From contig NZ_JAATNG010000003.1 of assembly GCF_013184805.1 (NCBI RefSeq), positions 186,001 through 250,000 of the forward strand: a stretch of DNA of 64,000 nt, read 5' to 3'. Of the stretch, positions 1-8,735 are shown in pieces. Under the pieces are notes generated by a model. It saw only the letters and a program-made list of their open reading frames with translations, searched no databases and was not told the origin of the DNA. The first letter of the stretch is position 1. Every line of letters begins with the position of its first letter. The position numbers and the translations under genes were made by a program. Source of the DNA: Pseudoruegeria sp. HB172150. GTDB lineage: Bacteria > Pseudomonadota > Alphaproteobacteria > Rhodobacterales > Rhodobacteraceae.

Positions 1-1187
1 ACCAGGCGCTTTCCTACGAGCGGATGGACGTACCAAGTCTCACCGGCTTCCTCACCTGGCTCGAAACTGACGATGTCGAGGTGAAACGGCAGATGGACAA
101 TGCCGGTGACCAGATCCGGGTGATGACAGTACACGGCGCCAAGGGCCTGGAATCGCCCATCGTGATCCTGCCCGATACCGCCAAGCGACAGCTTCGGATG
201 CGTGACGAGATCGTCATCGGCGAAGACGGCGCACCGATGTGGAAGACGCCTTCGGGCTGGCAACCGGACGAGATGGTGCGCGCGCTTGATAGCCAGCGAG
301 CCGCGCAGGAAGCGGAGGCGTTGCGTCTCTATTACGTGGCAATTACGCGCGCGGAGACATGGCTGATCGTCGCTGCAGCGGGAGACACAGGCAATTCCGG
401 CGAAAGCTGGCACGATCTGGCACGGCAAGGGCTGGAGCGGCTGGGGGCCTTGCCGCTGGACACTCCGGTGGGTGAGGGGCTGCGTTATGCCCATCTCGAT
501 TGGGATGCAGGCCCGCTGGAAGACGTTCATTTCACGGAGCCGCCCGACGTCGAGCTTCCGGAGTGGATTACCACGCATTTGTCGCTGCCGCCCAAGCTCC
601 AGATTCTCAGCCCAAGCGATCTTGGTGGCGCGAAGGCACTCGGGATGGAAGGTGAGGAGTTCGACCTTGACGCATCGCTCCGCCGCGGCCGGCAGGTTCA
701 TCTGTTGCTGGAACATCTTCCCGGTGTGCCCGCAGAGCGTTGGAACAGCGTCGCCGCATCTCTTCTGGCCCAGGGCAAAGACGCGGCCGAGGGATCAGAG
801 CTTGAGTCGCTGATCGCCGAGGCCCGGGGTGTTTTAATCGCCCCGGATCTCGACTGGCTCTTCGCTCCGGACGTCCTTTCCGAAGTCGATGTTTCCGCCG
901 CCCTCACGGAAACAGGTCTGCGGATCCACGGCACGATCGATAAGCTGATTGTTTCCGATACCCAAGTTCTGGCCGTGGACTTCAAGACCAACCGCATCGT
1001 ACCGAACCGGGCAGAGGACGTCCCAGACGGCATCCTCCGGCAGATGGCGGCCTATGAGGACGCGCTGCGGCAAATATTTCCGGACCGGGCTGTTGAGTCG
1101 GCCATTTTATGGACAAACGTCCCACGACTGATGCGATTGCCCCACGAGATCGTGAGGGCAGCGATGCATATGACGACCACATCTTGA
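1..1187 (+). CDS. addA: AddA, double-strand-break repair helicase-nuclease (3' part)
   Basis: C-terminal part of the AddA subunit of the AddAB helicase-nuclease, which resects DNA double-strand breaks for RecA loading. The reading frame is open from the window edge, so the start lies outside. Visible are the UvrD-type motifs TVHGAKGLE (codons about 42-50 of the visible part) and [10 protein letters not shown] (about 110). They are followed by the PD-(D/E)XK nuclease, with HGTIDKLIV and VDFKTNR near the end as metal-binding and catalytic elements. The thioredoxin gene follows directly, as is usual downstream of addBA in Rhodobacterales. UvrD is excluded by the nuclease domain. Family call is secure; only the length is unknown. 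Confidence 0.93.
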   Translation, partial: QALSYERMDVPSLTGFLTWLETDDVEVKRQMDNAGDQIRVMTVHGAKGLESPIVILPDTAKRQLRMRDEIVIGEDGAPMWKTPSGWQPDEMVRALDSQRAAQEAEALRLYYVAITRAETWLIVAAAGDTGNSGESWHDLARQGLERLGALPLDTPVGEGLRYAHLDWDAGPLEDVHFTEPPDVELPEWITTHLSLPPKLQILSPSDLGGAKALGMEGEEFDLDASLRRGRQVHLLLEHLPGVPAERWNSVAASLLAQGKDAAEGSELESLIAEARGVLIAPDLDWLFAPDVLSEVDVSAALTETGLRIHGTIDKLIVSDTQVLAVDFKTNRIVPNRAEDVPDGILRQMAAYEDALRQIFPDRAVESAILWTNVPRLMRLPHEIVRAAMHMTTTS

Positions 1188-1212
1188 CGGTATGGCAGTG
1201 CCTGCCTACCTT
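1184..1212 (+). promoter_or_regulatory. Possible trxA promoter
   Basis: TTGACG (1184-1189), a 17-base spacer and TACCTT (1207-1212), overlapping the addA stop codon. The -35 is near-consensus but the -10 is weak. Transcription would begin about 30 bases before the trxA start. Confidence 0.35.
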
Positions 1213-1248
1213 CCCAACCCGACTCATATGGCGCAGAGGAGAACTCGC

Positions 1249-1569
1249 ATGGCCACCGTCGCAGTCACAGACGACACCTTCGAATCAGAGGTGGTGAATT
1301 CCGAGGTCCCCGTCGTGGTGGACTTCTGGGCCGAATGGTGCGGCCCCTGTAAGCAGATCGGCCCGGCGCTCGAAGAGCTGGCGGTCGAGTATGATGGCAA
1401 GATCAAGATCGCCAAGGTGAACGTGGACGAAAACCCGTCGATGCCGGCCCAGCTGGGCGTTCGCGGCATTCCGGCGCTGTTCCTGTTCAAGGGCGGTCAG
1501 GTTGTTTCGAACAAGACCGGCGCCGCGCCGAAGGCCGCTCTGAAAGGCTGGATCGACGAAGCCGTCTGA
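1249..1569 (+). CDS. trxA: Thioredoxin
   Basis: Cytoplasmic 106-residue thioredoxin, the usual length of the family. It carries the active site WCGPC (residues 30-34) in the context [11 protein letters not shown], and the cis-proline in GIPALFLF. It reduces protein disulfides and supplies electrons to reductases. The ATG at 1249 is chosen because AGAGGAG lies about 9 bases upstream and the protein then begins MATVAVTDD like homologues. An upstream in-frame start would add 19 residues with no family support. It follows addA by about 60 bases and is closed by a hairpin terminator. Confidence 0.97.
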   Translation: MATVAVTDDTFESEVVNSEVPVVVDFWAEWCGPCKQIGPALEELAVEYDGKIKIAKVNVDENPSMPAQLGVRGIPALFLFKGGQVVSNKTGAAPKAALKGWIDEAV

Positions 1570-1586
1570 TCCACCACCGGATTTGC

Positions 1587-1617
1587 AAAAGGGGCGTCCT
1601 TCTCGGGCGCCCTTTTT
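1587..1617. terminator. Intrinsic terminator after trxA
   Basis: A 13-bp stem (1587-1599 with 1605-1617, two G-T wobbles, loop TTCTC). The plus side ends in TTTTT and the minus side in AAAA complement, so it can act in both directions between trxA and the convergent phosphotransferase gene, whose stop codon is at 1618. Confidence 0.85.
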
Positions 1618-2586
1618 CTATTCGTCAAAGACCCGGTCGATCAGCGGCTTCAGCCCCTGCATCCGCCGCTTCTGCGCCGGGCGCCTGTCCTGCGGTCGCG
1701 CGGGCAGGGCGATCCAATCGGTCAGAATACGCATCGGTATCAGGAACCCTACGCTTGGGTCGTCGGGCCCGACCAGGTCATAACCTTCGAAGAACCCCGC
1801 ATTCGTATCAGCCGACAGGATCACACCCTTGGGCGCGTCTGCACCGAACAAGGTGGCATAGTCGACCAGCAGGCGCGAAAGATCGTGGCCCACCGGCGCG
1901 CTGTTTCCGCCTGCAAAGTCGATGCCGGATACCGAGCCGGGCGCAATCACTATATTGCGCAGATGAAGGTCGCCGTGGGTCATCGACGAGACGGTCTCTC
2001 GACCTTCAAACTCAGGCGCCAGCTGGTGCAAGCGGTTTACGCATTTCAGAAAGCGGTTCGGCCGGCTCACCTGTCGCGCGCCTGACCGAACTTCGGTCGC
2101 CAATTCGTCAAGATAGGCAAGGCTGTACCTTGGCTGGAAGGCACGGCGTTCGCGAAAAAGCGATCGATGAAAGGTCGATGCCCATCGTCCCGTCCGGCGC
2201 AGCAGGTCCCGATGATCGGCATCCGGCCGGGACAGCGCTTCCGTCAGGATTTCTCCCGTCTCCCACGTCGTCAGGCTGGCCTGCGTATCTCGATCAAAGG
2301 CCAGTACCCGCGCCAGCCGCAGATCATCGGACTGGGGAAACACATCCTGCGCCGCCAATTGCGAAGTTATGGCTTTCTCAACGACATCCGCCTCGCTCGG
2401 ATGAATTTGCCGTTTCAGAACAACCCGAAACTCCCCACGCTCCATCAGAAGAACGATACGCCGGTAACGTCGCCCGTGCTGCCGCGACAGAACCTGTGGC
2501 GACCAGCCGTCTTCCGGCAATCCGGCTCGCTCACGTAACCCCGGCCAAACCGCCATAGCGCCATCAAACAGATCGTCTTCGCTCAT
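1618..2586 (-). CDS. Phosphotransferase of the APH/choline-kinase fold
   Basis: A 322-residue protein of the aminoglycoside phosphotransferase (APH) superfamily. The catalytic loop reads [11 protein letters not shown] (the Brenner motif, with Asp as base) and the metal-binding motif is SGIDFAGG, where DFG-like Asp-Phe is kept. The N-lobe contains FRVVLKRQ, likely the nucleotide-binding lysine strand. The substrate cannot be told from sequence; members phosphorylate sugars, choline, amino sugars or antibiotics, and nothing nearby points to resistance. It is transcribed away from hslV and convergent to trxA. ATG start at 2586. Confidence 0.8.
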   Translation of the reverse strand: MSEDDLFDGAMAVWPGLRERAGLPEDGWSPQVLSRQHGRRYRRIVLLMERGEFRVVLKRQIHPSEADVVEKAITSQLAAQDVFPQSDDLRLARVLAFDRDTQASLTTWETGEILTEALSRPDADHRDLLRRTGRWASTFHRSLFRERRAFQPRYSLAYLDELATEVRSGARQVSRPNRFLKCVNRLHQLAPEFEGRETVSSMTHGDLHLRNIVIAPGSVSGIDFAGGNSAPVGHDLSRLLVDYATLFGADAPKGVILSADTNAGFFEGYDLVGPDDPSVGFLIPMRILTDWIALPARPQDRRPAQKRRMQGLKPLIDRVFDE

Positions 2587-2639
2587 GTCCCGGGCACTCT
2601 ACCGCCTGTCCCATAGGGCGCCACGGCAAAGGTTAAACC

Positions 2640-2669
2640 CTTGCCCTCTCATTTCCGGGCTTCCATATA
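2640..2669 (+). promoter_or_regulatory. Candidate heat-shock-type promoter of hslV
   Basis: CTTGCCC (2640-2646), 14 bases, then TTCCATAT (2661-2668). The CTTG -35 and CCATAT -10 resemble RpoH (sigma-32) promoters, fitting a heat-shock protease operon. It can also be read as a sigma-70 promoter, TTGCCC-N17-CATATA. Inference from sequence only. Confidence 0.45.
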
Positions 2670-2695
2670 CGGCCGGACCTGAACAGGAGGCCCGA

Positions 2696-3250
2696 ATGGC
2701 AAGCGAAGAGTTTCCCGGCTGGCACGGCACGACGATCATCGGCGTCAAGAAAGGCGGCGAGGTGGTGATTGCGGGCGACGGGCAGGTGAGCCTGGGCAAC
2801 ACGGTGATCAAGGGAACCGCGCGCAAGGTACGGCGGCTTTCGCCGGGCGGTTATGACATCGTGGCCGGATTCGCGGGATCGACCGCAGATGCCTTTGCGC
2901 TGCTGGAACGGCTGGAAGCGAAACTCGAGGCGACGCCGGGCCAGTTGCAGCGCGCCGCTGTGGAACTGGCCAAGGACTGGCGCACCGACAAGTACTTGCA
3001 GAAACTGGAAGCGATGCTGATCGTGTCGGATGGCAAGGAAATGTACGTCATCACAGGTGCTGGTGACGTGCTGGAACCTGAGCACGACGTGACCGCAATC
3101 GGATCCGGCGGCAACTACGCGCTGGCGGCGGGCAGGGCGCTGATGGACAGCGACCTCTCGGCCGAGGAAATCGCACGCCGCGCCATGGCCATCGCTTCGG
3201 ATATCTGCGTCTTCACCAACGGCAGCCTGACGGTGGAAACCATCCGTTGA
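2696..3250 (+). CDS. hslV: HslV (ClpQ) protease subunit
   Basis: Peptidase subunit of the two-component HslVU protease, a proteasome-like N-terminal threonine hydrolase of 184 residues. The protein begins [13 protein letters not shown]. By comparison with E. coli HslV, Thr12 should be the catalytic residue after removal of an 11-residue propeptide, a form common in alphaproteobacteria. The ATG at 2696 has AGGAGG five bases upstream, which decides the start over an in-frame start 37 codons earlier. The next gene overlaps its stop codon, and hslU follows after that, so the three genes probably form one heat-induced operon. Confidence 0.97.
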   Translation: MASEEFPGWHGTTIIGVKKGGEVVIAGDGQVSLGNTVIKGTARKVRRLSPGGYDIVAGFAGSTADAFALLERLEAKLEATPGQLQRAAVELAKDWRTDKYLQKLEAMLIVSDGKEMYVITGAGDVLEPEHDVTAIGSGGNYALAAGRALMDSDLSAEEIARRAMAIASDICVFTNGSLTVETIR

Positions 3251-4320
3251 TCCAAACCGACGACATCCGCGCCGCTGTCGGCGCCGGCATCCTGTCGGAG
3301 CGGCAAGCAGCACAGCTGACCGCGCTGTCGGACAGTCGCCGCGGTGCGCGCGAGGACCTGTCTGCCGGCGATGAACCGTTCGAACTGTTCCGCGGCTTCA
3401 ACGAGATTTTCATCATGGTCGGCCTCGGGATCCTGTCCGCGGGATACGTGGCCGTCGTCGGCTGGTACGTCGCCGGCCGGATCGAGACCTGGCATACCGC
3501 ACTTCTTTGGATCAGCGTGGCCACAGCGGCTCTGGTCTGGCTGTTCTCCGAATACTTCATCCGCCGCCGCCGGATGGTCGGCCCGGCAATCCTGTTGACC
3601 ATCATGTTCGCGGCAGTCGCGGCGTTCGGCTTCGGCAACTGGCTGGCGCAGGTCTTCATGATTGCGCAGGAGGATTACGGCAGCCTGATTGGACCCGGCC
3701 TGCTGTCGGTCGCCGCTGTTCTGGTATTCTGGCTGCGCTTCAAGGTGCCCTTCGCGCTGGCCGTCGTGGCGCTCGGACTCTTCGCCACCGCGCTGCTCAC
3801 CGCCGCGACACAGTCCGGCAATCCCGAGAACCTGAACGACATCTTCGTTCTGTCCGAGGAAAGCGGCTTTGCCTGGATCACGCTGGCCCTCGGCCTTGCC
3901 ACCTTCGCCGCGGCGATGGCATTCGATGCCAGCGATCCGCATCGTGTGACACGCCGTGCTTCACAGGGGTTCTGGCTGCACCTCGTCGCAGCGCCGATGA
4001 TCATCAACACTATCGCGCTGTCGGTGCTTTCGAATGAAACCGACAATGCCCGGCTTGCGCTGATCGCAGTGATGGGCATTTTCGCGCTGGTCGCCGTGAT
4101 CATCGACCGGCGATCTTTTCTGCTCGCCGCGATTGCCTATGTCGTTGGCGTCATCACCACGCTGTATCCGGTGACCGAGGGCGGCAACTTCGGTTGGCTG
4201 ATCCTGTCGCTTGGTCTCTTCCTCGTCGCGCTCGGAGCGTTCTGGGCACGAATCCGGGCAGTTCTTCTTGGCATCCTGCCGCTCGGCGGGTTGCGCAAAT
4301 ACCTTCCACCCGCTCACTGA
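3247..4320 (+). CDS. Polytopic membrane protein between hslV and hslU
   Basis: A 357-residue protein with about nine to ten hydrophobic segments starting near residue 55, after a soluble N-terminus that contains a helix beginning [17 protein letters not shown]. The arrangement resembles DUF2157-type membrane proteins, but I cannot confirm the family. It starts with TTG at 3247, inside the hslV stop codon (TTGA overlap), so its translation is likely coupled to hslV. It separates the two protease genes, which are adjacent in most bacteria. Function unknown. The position suggests co-expression with heat-shock proteolysis rather than a proven role in it. Confidence 0.8.
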   Translation: MIQTDDIRAAVGAGILSERQAAQLTALSDSRRGAREDLSAGDEPFELFRGFNEIFIMVGLGILSAGYVAVVGWYVAGRIETWHTALLWISVATAALVWLFSEYFIRRRRMVGPAILLTIMFAAVAAFGFGNWLAQVFMIAQEDYGSLIGPGLLSVAAVLVFWLRFKVPFALAVVALGLFATALLTAATQSGNPENLNDIFVLSEESGFAWITLALGLATFAAAMAFDASDPHRVTRRASQGFWLHLVAAPMIINTIALSVLSNETDNARLALIAVMGIFALVAVIIDRRSFLLAAIAYVVGVITTLYPVTEGGNFGWLILSLGLFLVALGAFWARIRAVLLGILPLGGLRKYLPPAH

Positions 4321-4332
4321 ACAGGGCCCCGT

Positions 4333-5640
4333 ATGACTGACCTGACACCCCGCGAGATCGTCTCGGAACTCGACCGCTTCATCATCGGCCAGAAGGATGC
4401 CAAGCGCGCCGTCGCCGTGGCGCTTCGCAACCGCTGGCGGCGCAAGCAGCTTGATGCCGAGCTGCGGGACGAGGTCTATCCGAAGAACATCCTGATGATC
4501 GGGCCCACCGGGGTCGGCAAGACGGAGATTTCCCGCCGGCTGGCAAAGCTGGCGCGGGCGCCGTTCATCAAGGTCGAGGCGACAAAGTTCACCGAGGTCG
4601 GCTATGTCGGGCGGGACGTTGAGCAGATCGTGCGTGATCTGATGGACACGGCCATTGCCATGACTCGCGAGTACATGCGGGAAGAGGTGAAGGCTTCGGC
4701 ACATCAGCAGGCGGAAGACCGGGTGATCGAGGCGATTGCCGGTGAGAATGCGCGCGAGCAGACGCGGGAGATGTTCCGGCAGAAGCTGAAGAAGGGCGAA
4801 CTGGACGATACGGTCATCGAGCTGGACCTGGCCGACACGTCCAACCCGATGAGCCAGTTCGAGATCCCGGGGCAGCCGGGGCAGAATGTCGGGATGATGA
4901 ACCTGGGCGATATCTTCGGGAAGGCGTTCGGCGGGCGGACGGTCCGGAAGAAGATGACCGTGGCGGAGAGCTACGAGATCCTGATCGGAGAAGAGGCCGA
5001 CAAGCTGCTGGACGACGAGGTCGTGAAGAATGCGGCGCTGCAGGCGGTGGAGCAGAACGGGATCGTCTTTCTCGACGAGATCGACAAGGTCTGCGCCCGG
5101 CAGGAGGCGCGGGGCGGGGATGTCAGCCGCGAGGGCGTGCAGCGGGACCTGCTGCCGCTGATCGAGGGGACGACGGTTTCGACGAAGCATGGGCCGGTGA
5201 AGACGGACCATATCCTGTTCATCGCCTCGGGGGCGTTCCACATCGCGAAGCCTTCGGACCTGCTGCCGGAGCTGCAGGGGCGGCTGCCGATCCGGGTGGA
5301 GCTGCGGGCGCTGACCGAGGAGGATTTCGTACGGATCCTGACCGAGACGGACAATGCCCTGACCCGGCAGTATACGGCTCTGATGGGGACCGAGGAGGTG
5401 ACGGTCGACTTCACCGAGGATGGGATCAAGGCGCTGGCGAAGATCGCGGCGGATGTGAACCAGTCGGTCGAGAATATCGGGGCGCGGCGGCTTTATACTG
5501 TGATGGAGCGGGTGTTCGAGGAGCTGAGCTTTACGGCGCCGGACCGGGGCGGGGAGAGCGTTACGGTGGATGCCGAGTTCGTCGAGAAGAACCTGGGCGA
5601 GCTGACGCGGTCGGTGGATGTGAGCCGGTACGTTCTGTAG
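4333..5640 (+). CDS. hslU: HslU (ClpY) ATPase subunit
   Basis: AAA+ unfoldase partner of HslV, 435 residues. It starts [20 protein letters not shown], has Walker A GPTGVGKT (residues 57-64), an inserted intermediate domain after about residue 110, Walker B IVFLDEID, and the C-terminal tail SRYVL that docks into HslV pockets and activates the protease. It lies 12 bases after the membrane protein gene. The ribosome-binding site is weak, which again suggests read-through translation from the preceding gene. All family hallmarks are present. Confidence 0.98.
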   Translation: MTDLTPREIVSELDRFIIGQKDAKRAVAVALRNRWRRKQLDAELRDEVYPKNILMIGPTGVGKTEISRRLAKLARAPFIKVEATKFTEVGYVGRDVEQIVRDLMDTAIAMTREYMREEVKASAHQQAEDRVIEAIAGENAREQTREMFRQKLKKGELDDTVIELDLADTSNPMSQFEIPGQPGQNVGMMNLGDIFGKAFGGRTVRKKMTVAESYEILIGEEADKLLDDEVVKNAALQAVEQNGIVFLDEIDKVCARQEARGGDVSREGVQRDLLPLIEGTTVSTKHGPVKTDHILFIASGAFHIAKPSDLLPELQGRLPIRVELRALTEEDFVRILTETDNALTRQYTALMGTEEVTVDFTEDGIKALAKIAADVNQSVENIGARRLYTVMERVFEELSFTAPDRGGESVTVDAEFVEKNLGELTRSVDVSRYVL

Positions 5641-5653
5641 GCTCGAAACCGGG

Positions 5654-5669
5654 CGTCCCCATGGGGACG
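5654..5669. terminator. Perfect palindrome after hslU, possible terminator
   Basis: CGTCCCCATGGGGACG, a perfect 16-base palindrome 14 bases after the hslU stop. In RNA it forms a strong hairpin but no T run follows, so termination would need Rho or another factor. A protein-binding site is the alternative. Confidence 0.4.
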
Positions 5670-5696
5670 GGGGGTCAAGTGATTGATTTCAGGCGT

Positions 5697-5708
5697 GTTA
5701 GCGCTAAC
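5697..5708. promoter_or_regulatory. LacI-family-type operator
   Basis: GTTAGCGCTAAC, a perfect 12-base palindrome with central CG, in the context TGTTAGCGCTAACC. This is the classic form of LacI/GalR-family operators. It lies about 100 bases before the hydrolase gene. No LacI regulator is encoded in the window, so a regulator would act from elsewhere. Confidence 0.5.
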
Positions 5709-5806
5709 CTCGGTATGGGGACGGCCTGATTACAGGACGTGACGGGACGGCGCGCCAACGATCTGGCGCCTCCGGAGGCATCGCGTTATCTAGGGGCGGA
5801 ATTCAA

Positions 5807-6931
5807 TTGGGAATTGCGCCGGTGACCAGATTTCTTGCGTTATTGTCGCTGGCTGTTTTGACCAGCTGCACCCCGCGCGCGGAGTTGATCTTTCGTCCTG
5901 ACCTTGCAGCGGACATCGAGACACGCACGATCTTCATCGCCTCGACCCGGCAGGTCGAGAACGGACGGCTGGGTCGCGGGCGGTCGCCCGACACGACATT
6001 CCTGACCTTCGACATGACCGTACCCCCGGCGCGGCAACCCGGAACAATCCCGTCGTTCCGAAGGGACGTCCGGCCGGACGAACAGTTCATCGTCGGAAAC
6101 CATGCCACGCTCGCCGGGGCCGCGGGATTCCGTGCCGCCCTTGCAGCGGAGCTGGCGGAATCCCCGGCCGGCCGACGCGAAGCGATCATCTATGTCCACG
6201 GATTCAACAACACCTTCGACGAAGGCGTTCTGCGGCTGGCACAGCTTGCCGACGATTTCGGGTTTGAAGGGTCCGCGATCCATTATTCGTGGCCAAGTGC
6301 CGGGCAGGTGTTCGGATATGTTTACGACCGGGACAGCGTGCTGTTTGCCCGAGACGGGCTGGACAACCTGATCACAGACATCAAGCGTGCCGGTGCCGAC
6401 ACGATCATCCTCGTCGCCCACTCCGTCGGTTCGCATCTGGTGATGGAAACCCTGCGGCAACGGGACATCGCCCATCCCGGTTCCGTCGCCCGCGACCTGG
6501 CGGGCGTGATGCTGATCTCTCCCGATATCGACGTGTCGCTGTTCCGGTCCCAGGCCAAGCGCATCGAAAAGCTTCCCGACCCGTTCGGCATCTTCGTGTC
6601 CGACCGGGACCGGGCCCTGCGCCTGTCTGCAAGGCTGACGGGGCAGAAGGACCGGCTGGGCAGTGCTTCAGCGCAGGAAGTCGCCGATCTGAATGTAACG
6701 CTTGTCGATGTCACCGAGTTCTCCGAAGGTACCGGTCACTTCACCACAGCGGAGTCTCCGGCCCTGATCAGCATGTTCAACAACGCAGGCAATCTTGAAG
6801 CCGCGTTCCAGGGTGACAGCGCCGGTCGCGCCGGTCTGCTGCCCGGAACAATCCTGACGGTTCAGGAAGCGACCGAAATCATCCTGTCGCCCGCGGAGTT
6901 GCTGCTTTCGCCGGACGGTGCGTTCGAATGA
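5807..6931 (+). CDS. Alpha/beta-hydrolase lipoprotein (DUF900-like esterase)
   Basis: A 374-residue predicted lipoprotein. The N-terminus ends a hydrophobic stretch with LAVLTSC, a lipobox whose Cys would be lipidated. The body is an alpha/beta hydrolase. IIYVHGFNNTF is the oxyanion strand typical of DUF900 enzymes, VAHSVGSHL holds the nucleophile Ser, and GTGHF near residue 310 may supply the catalytic His. It is probably an esterase or lipase anchored on the envelope. TTG at 5807 follows AGGGG at a usable distance; a GTG at 5822 gives a shorter signal peptide and is also possible. A LacI-type palindrome lies upstream. Confidence 0.8.
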   Translation: MGIAPVTRFLALLSLAVLTSCTPRAELIFRPDLAADIETRTIFIASTRQVENGRLGRGRSPDTTFLTFDMTVPPARQPGTIPSFRRDVRPDEQFIVGNHATLAGAAGFRAALAAELAESPAGRREAIIYVHGFNNTFDEGVLRLAQLADDFGFEGSAIHYSWPSAGQVFGYVYDRDSVLFARDGLDNLITDIKRAGADTIILVAHSVGSHLVMETLRQRDIAHPGSVARDLAGVMLISPDIDVSLFRSQAKRIEKLPDPFGIFVSDRDRALRLSARLTGQKDRLGSASAQEVADLNVTLVDVTEFSEGTGHFTTAESPALISMFNNAGNLEAAFQGDSAGRAGLLPGTILTVQEATEIILSPAELLLSPDGAFE

Positions 6932-6935
6932 CGTC

Positions 6936-8159
6936 ATGAGCATTCTCCAGTTCATTCGGGCGAACGCGCCGTTCCTTGCGACGGGCGCGATCCTCACCTT
7001 TTGCTCCAGCTTCGGGCAGACCTTTTTCATCTCTGTCTTCGCCGGTGAGATCCGCGCGGATTACGGGCTTAGCGATGGCCAGTGGGGCGCGATCTATTCG
7101 GTTTCCACCATGGTATCCGCAGCGGTCATGCTCTGGGCCGGTGTTCTGACGGACAAGCTGCGCGTTCGGGTTCTGGGCCCCTCGATGCTGGTGTTGCTGG
7201 CTGCCGCCTGTCTTGGCATGGCGTTCTCGCCCGCCGTCTGGACGCTGGCCGTCGTCATCTTCCTGCTGCGGTTCCTTGGCCAGGGGATGATGAGCCATAT
7301 CGCCTTTGTCGCAATGGCCCGATGGTTCGTGGCGACACGGGGGCGCGCGATCGCGCTTGCCGCGATGGGTTTTTCGCTGGGCGAGGCGGTGTTGCCGGTA
7401 TCCTTCGTGGCGATGATGGGCGTTGTCGACTGGCGCTGGCTATGGGTTCTTGCCGCCGTTCTGCCGCTGCTGATGGTGCCGGTCGTCCGGCATCTGCTGA
7501 AACTGGAACGAACGCCGCAGAGCATCGCCGCCGAGGATCCGTCACCGGGAATGGGCGGACGTTACTGGACCCGAGGCGAAGCACTGCGCCATCCGCTGTT
7601 CTGGATGATGGTGCCGGCGCTGATCGGACCACCCGCCTTTGTCACGGCCTTCTTCTTTCAACAGGTGCATATCGCGTCGGTGAAAGGCTGGGAGCATGTG
7701 GAACTGGTGGCGATGTTCCCGGTCTATACCCTGACCGCCGTCTTCGCCGTTTTCGGTACCGGCGCACTGATGGACAGGGTCGGTTCGGGCAGGCTGCTGC
7801 CGTTCTACCAGTTGCCGCTGGCCGCCTTTTTCCTGATCGTCCCGATGGTCGACTCTCCGATCTGGCTGATCGGGCCGCTGATCCTGTTCGGTATATCGCA
7901 GGGCGCACAGGGGCCGGTCGTTACCGGATTCGGCGCCGAGTTCTATGGAACGCGGCACCTTGGCGCGATCAAGTCGGCGGTGACGGCGGTGCTGGTGCTT
8001 GGCTCGGCGCTGGGGCCGGGTCTGTCGGGGATGCTGATCGACCTTGGCATCGATTTCGTCGAGCAGATGCCGTGGATCGCGGCGTATCACATCGCGTCGT
8101 CGGTGCTGGTGTGGTTCGCTGTGCGCGGGGTGCGCCGGGAATCAGCGGCGCCGGCGTAG
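6936..8159 (+). CDS. MFS transporter
   Basis: A 407-residue major facilitator superfamily carrier with about 12 hydrophobic segments. The loop between helices 2 and 3 reads WAGVLTDKLRVR, the G-x-x-x-D-[RK] type signature, and the second half repeats it weakly in GTGALMDRVGSGR. Substrate unknown. The ATG at 6936 is four bases after the hydrolase stop; a GTG at 6918 overlapping the hydrolase is the alternative. Neither start has a clear ribosome-binding site, consistent with coupled translation. Its 3' end overlaps the convergent Smr gene by 18 bases. Confidence 0.88.
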   Translation: MSILQFIRANAPFLATGAILTFCSSFGQTFFISVFAGEIRADYGLSDGQWGAIYSVSTMVSAAVMLWAGVLTDKLRVRVLGPSMLVLLAAACLGMAFSPAVWTLAVVIFLLRFLGQGMMSHIAFVAMARWFVATRGRAIALAAMGFSLGEAVLPVSFVAMMGVVDWRWLWVLAAVLPLLMVPVVRHLLKLERTPQSIAAEDPSPGMGGRYWTRGEALRHPLFWMMVPALIGPPAFVTAFFFQQVHIASVKGWEHVELVAMFPVYTLTAVFAVFGTGALMDRVGSGRLLPFYQLPLAAFFLIVPMVDSPIWLIGPLILFGISQGAQGPVVTGFGAEFYGTRHLGAIKSAVTAVLVLGSALGPGLSGMLIDLGIDFVEQMPWIAAYHIASSVLVWFAVRGVRRESAAPA

Positions 8160-8735
8160 ATAGACGTAATACGCGCCGGTTCCGCCGTGTTTCAGGTGCG
8201 CTTCACTGACCTGAAGCACGGCCTGATTCAGTGGCGGCGTGTTCAGCCAGTGTGGTACCTGATGTTTCAGGATGCCGCGCCGCTGCGGGATCGGGCCATC
8301 ATCCTCTCCGCTTCGTCCCTTGCCGGTGATCACCAGCACAAGACGCCGGTCCTTTGCCTGGCTGTCGAAGATGAAGCGGGTCAGCGCGGGATGCGCCTGT
8401 GCAAGGGTCATGCCGTGCAGGTCGATCTTTCCTTCCGGCGTCAGCTTGCCGCGCTTCATCCGGGTGTGCGCCTTGCGGTCCATTCGGACCGGGCCGGCAT
8501 TCAGGCTTTCGCCGATGCCGGGGGACAGATCGTGGGGGAGCGCCGTGTCGGTGCGTTTCTCGCCGACGCGGAAGGGTTCGATCTCCTGTTTCGGTTTCGG
8601 TTCGGGCGCCGGTTTCTGCAGAACCGGGGCGGCGTCTGCCGGATGTTTGCGTTTGGGGTGCAGCGGGGCGGTCTGGCCGGCGATCTTGTTCCAGAGGGCT
8701 TCTTCTTCCGGCGTCAGGCGCCGGCGTCGTGTCAT
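8142..8735 (-). CDS. Smr-domain protein
   Basis: A 197-residue protein with a basic, proline-rich, probably disordered first half and a C-terminal Smr (small MutS-related) domain. The Smr motifs are IDLHGMT, LVLVITGKG and HGGTGAYYVYLRR. Smr domains are nucleases that nick DNA or cleave RNA, including mRNA at stalled ribosomes. Stand-alone copies such as this one are common in alphaproteobacteria and their role is uncertain. Its start codon overlaps the mltA stop by four bases (ATGA), so it is the last gene of a timA-mltA-smr operon. Confidence 0.9.
   Translation of the reverse strand: MTRRRRLTPEEEALWNKIAGQTAPLHPKRKHPADAAPVLQKPAPEPKPKQEIEPFRVGEKRTDTALPHDLSPGIGESLNAGPVRMDRKAHTRMKRGKLTPEGKIDLHGMTLAQAHPALTRFIFDSQAKDRRLVLVITGKGRSGEDDGPIPQRRGILKHQVPHWLNTPPLNQAVLQVSEAHLKHGGTGAYYVYLRRRR

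Noticed and set aside
1618-2586. Aminoglycoside resistance gene
   Set aside because: The APH fold alone does not show antibiotic activity. The gene sits among housekeeping genes and has no mobile context.
8187-8206. Third parS-like sequence (TGTTTCAGGTG...)
   Set aside because: Only the left part resembles parS; the right half does not pair, with about six mismatches of 16.
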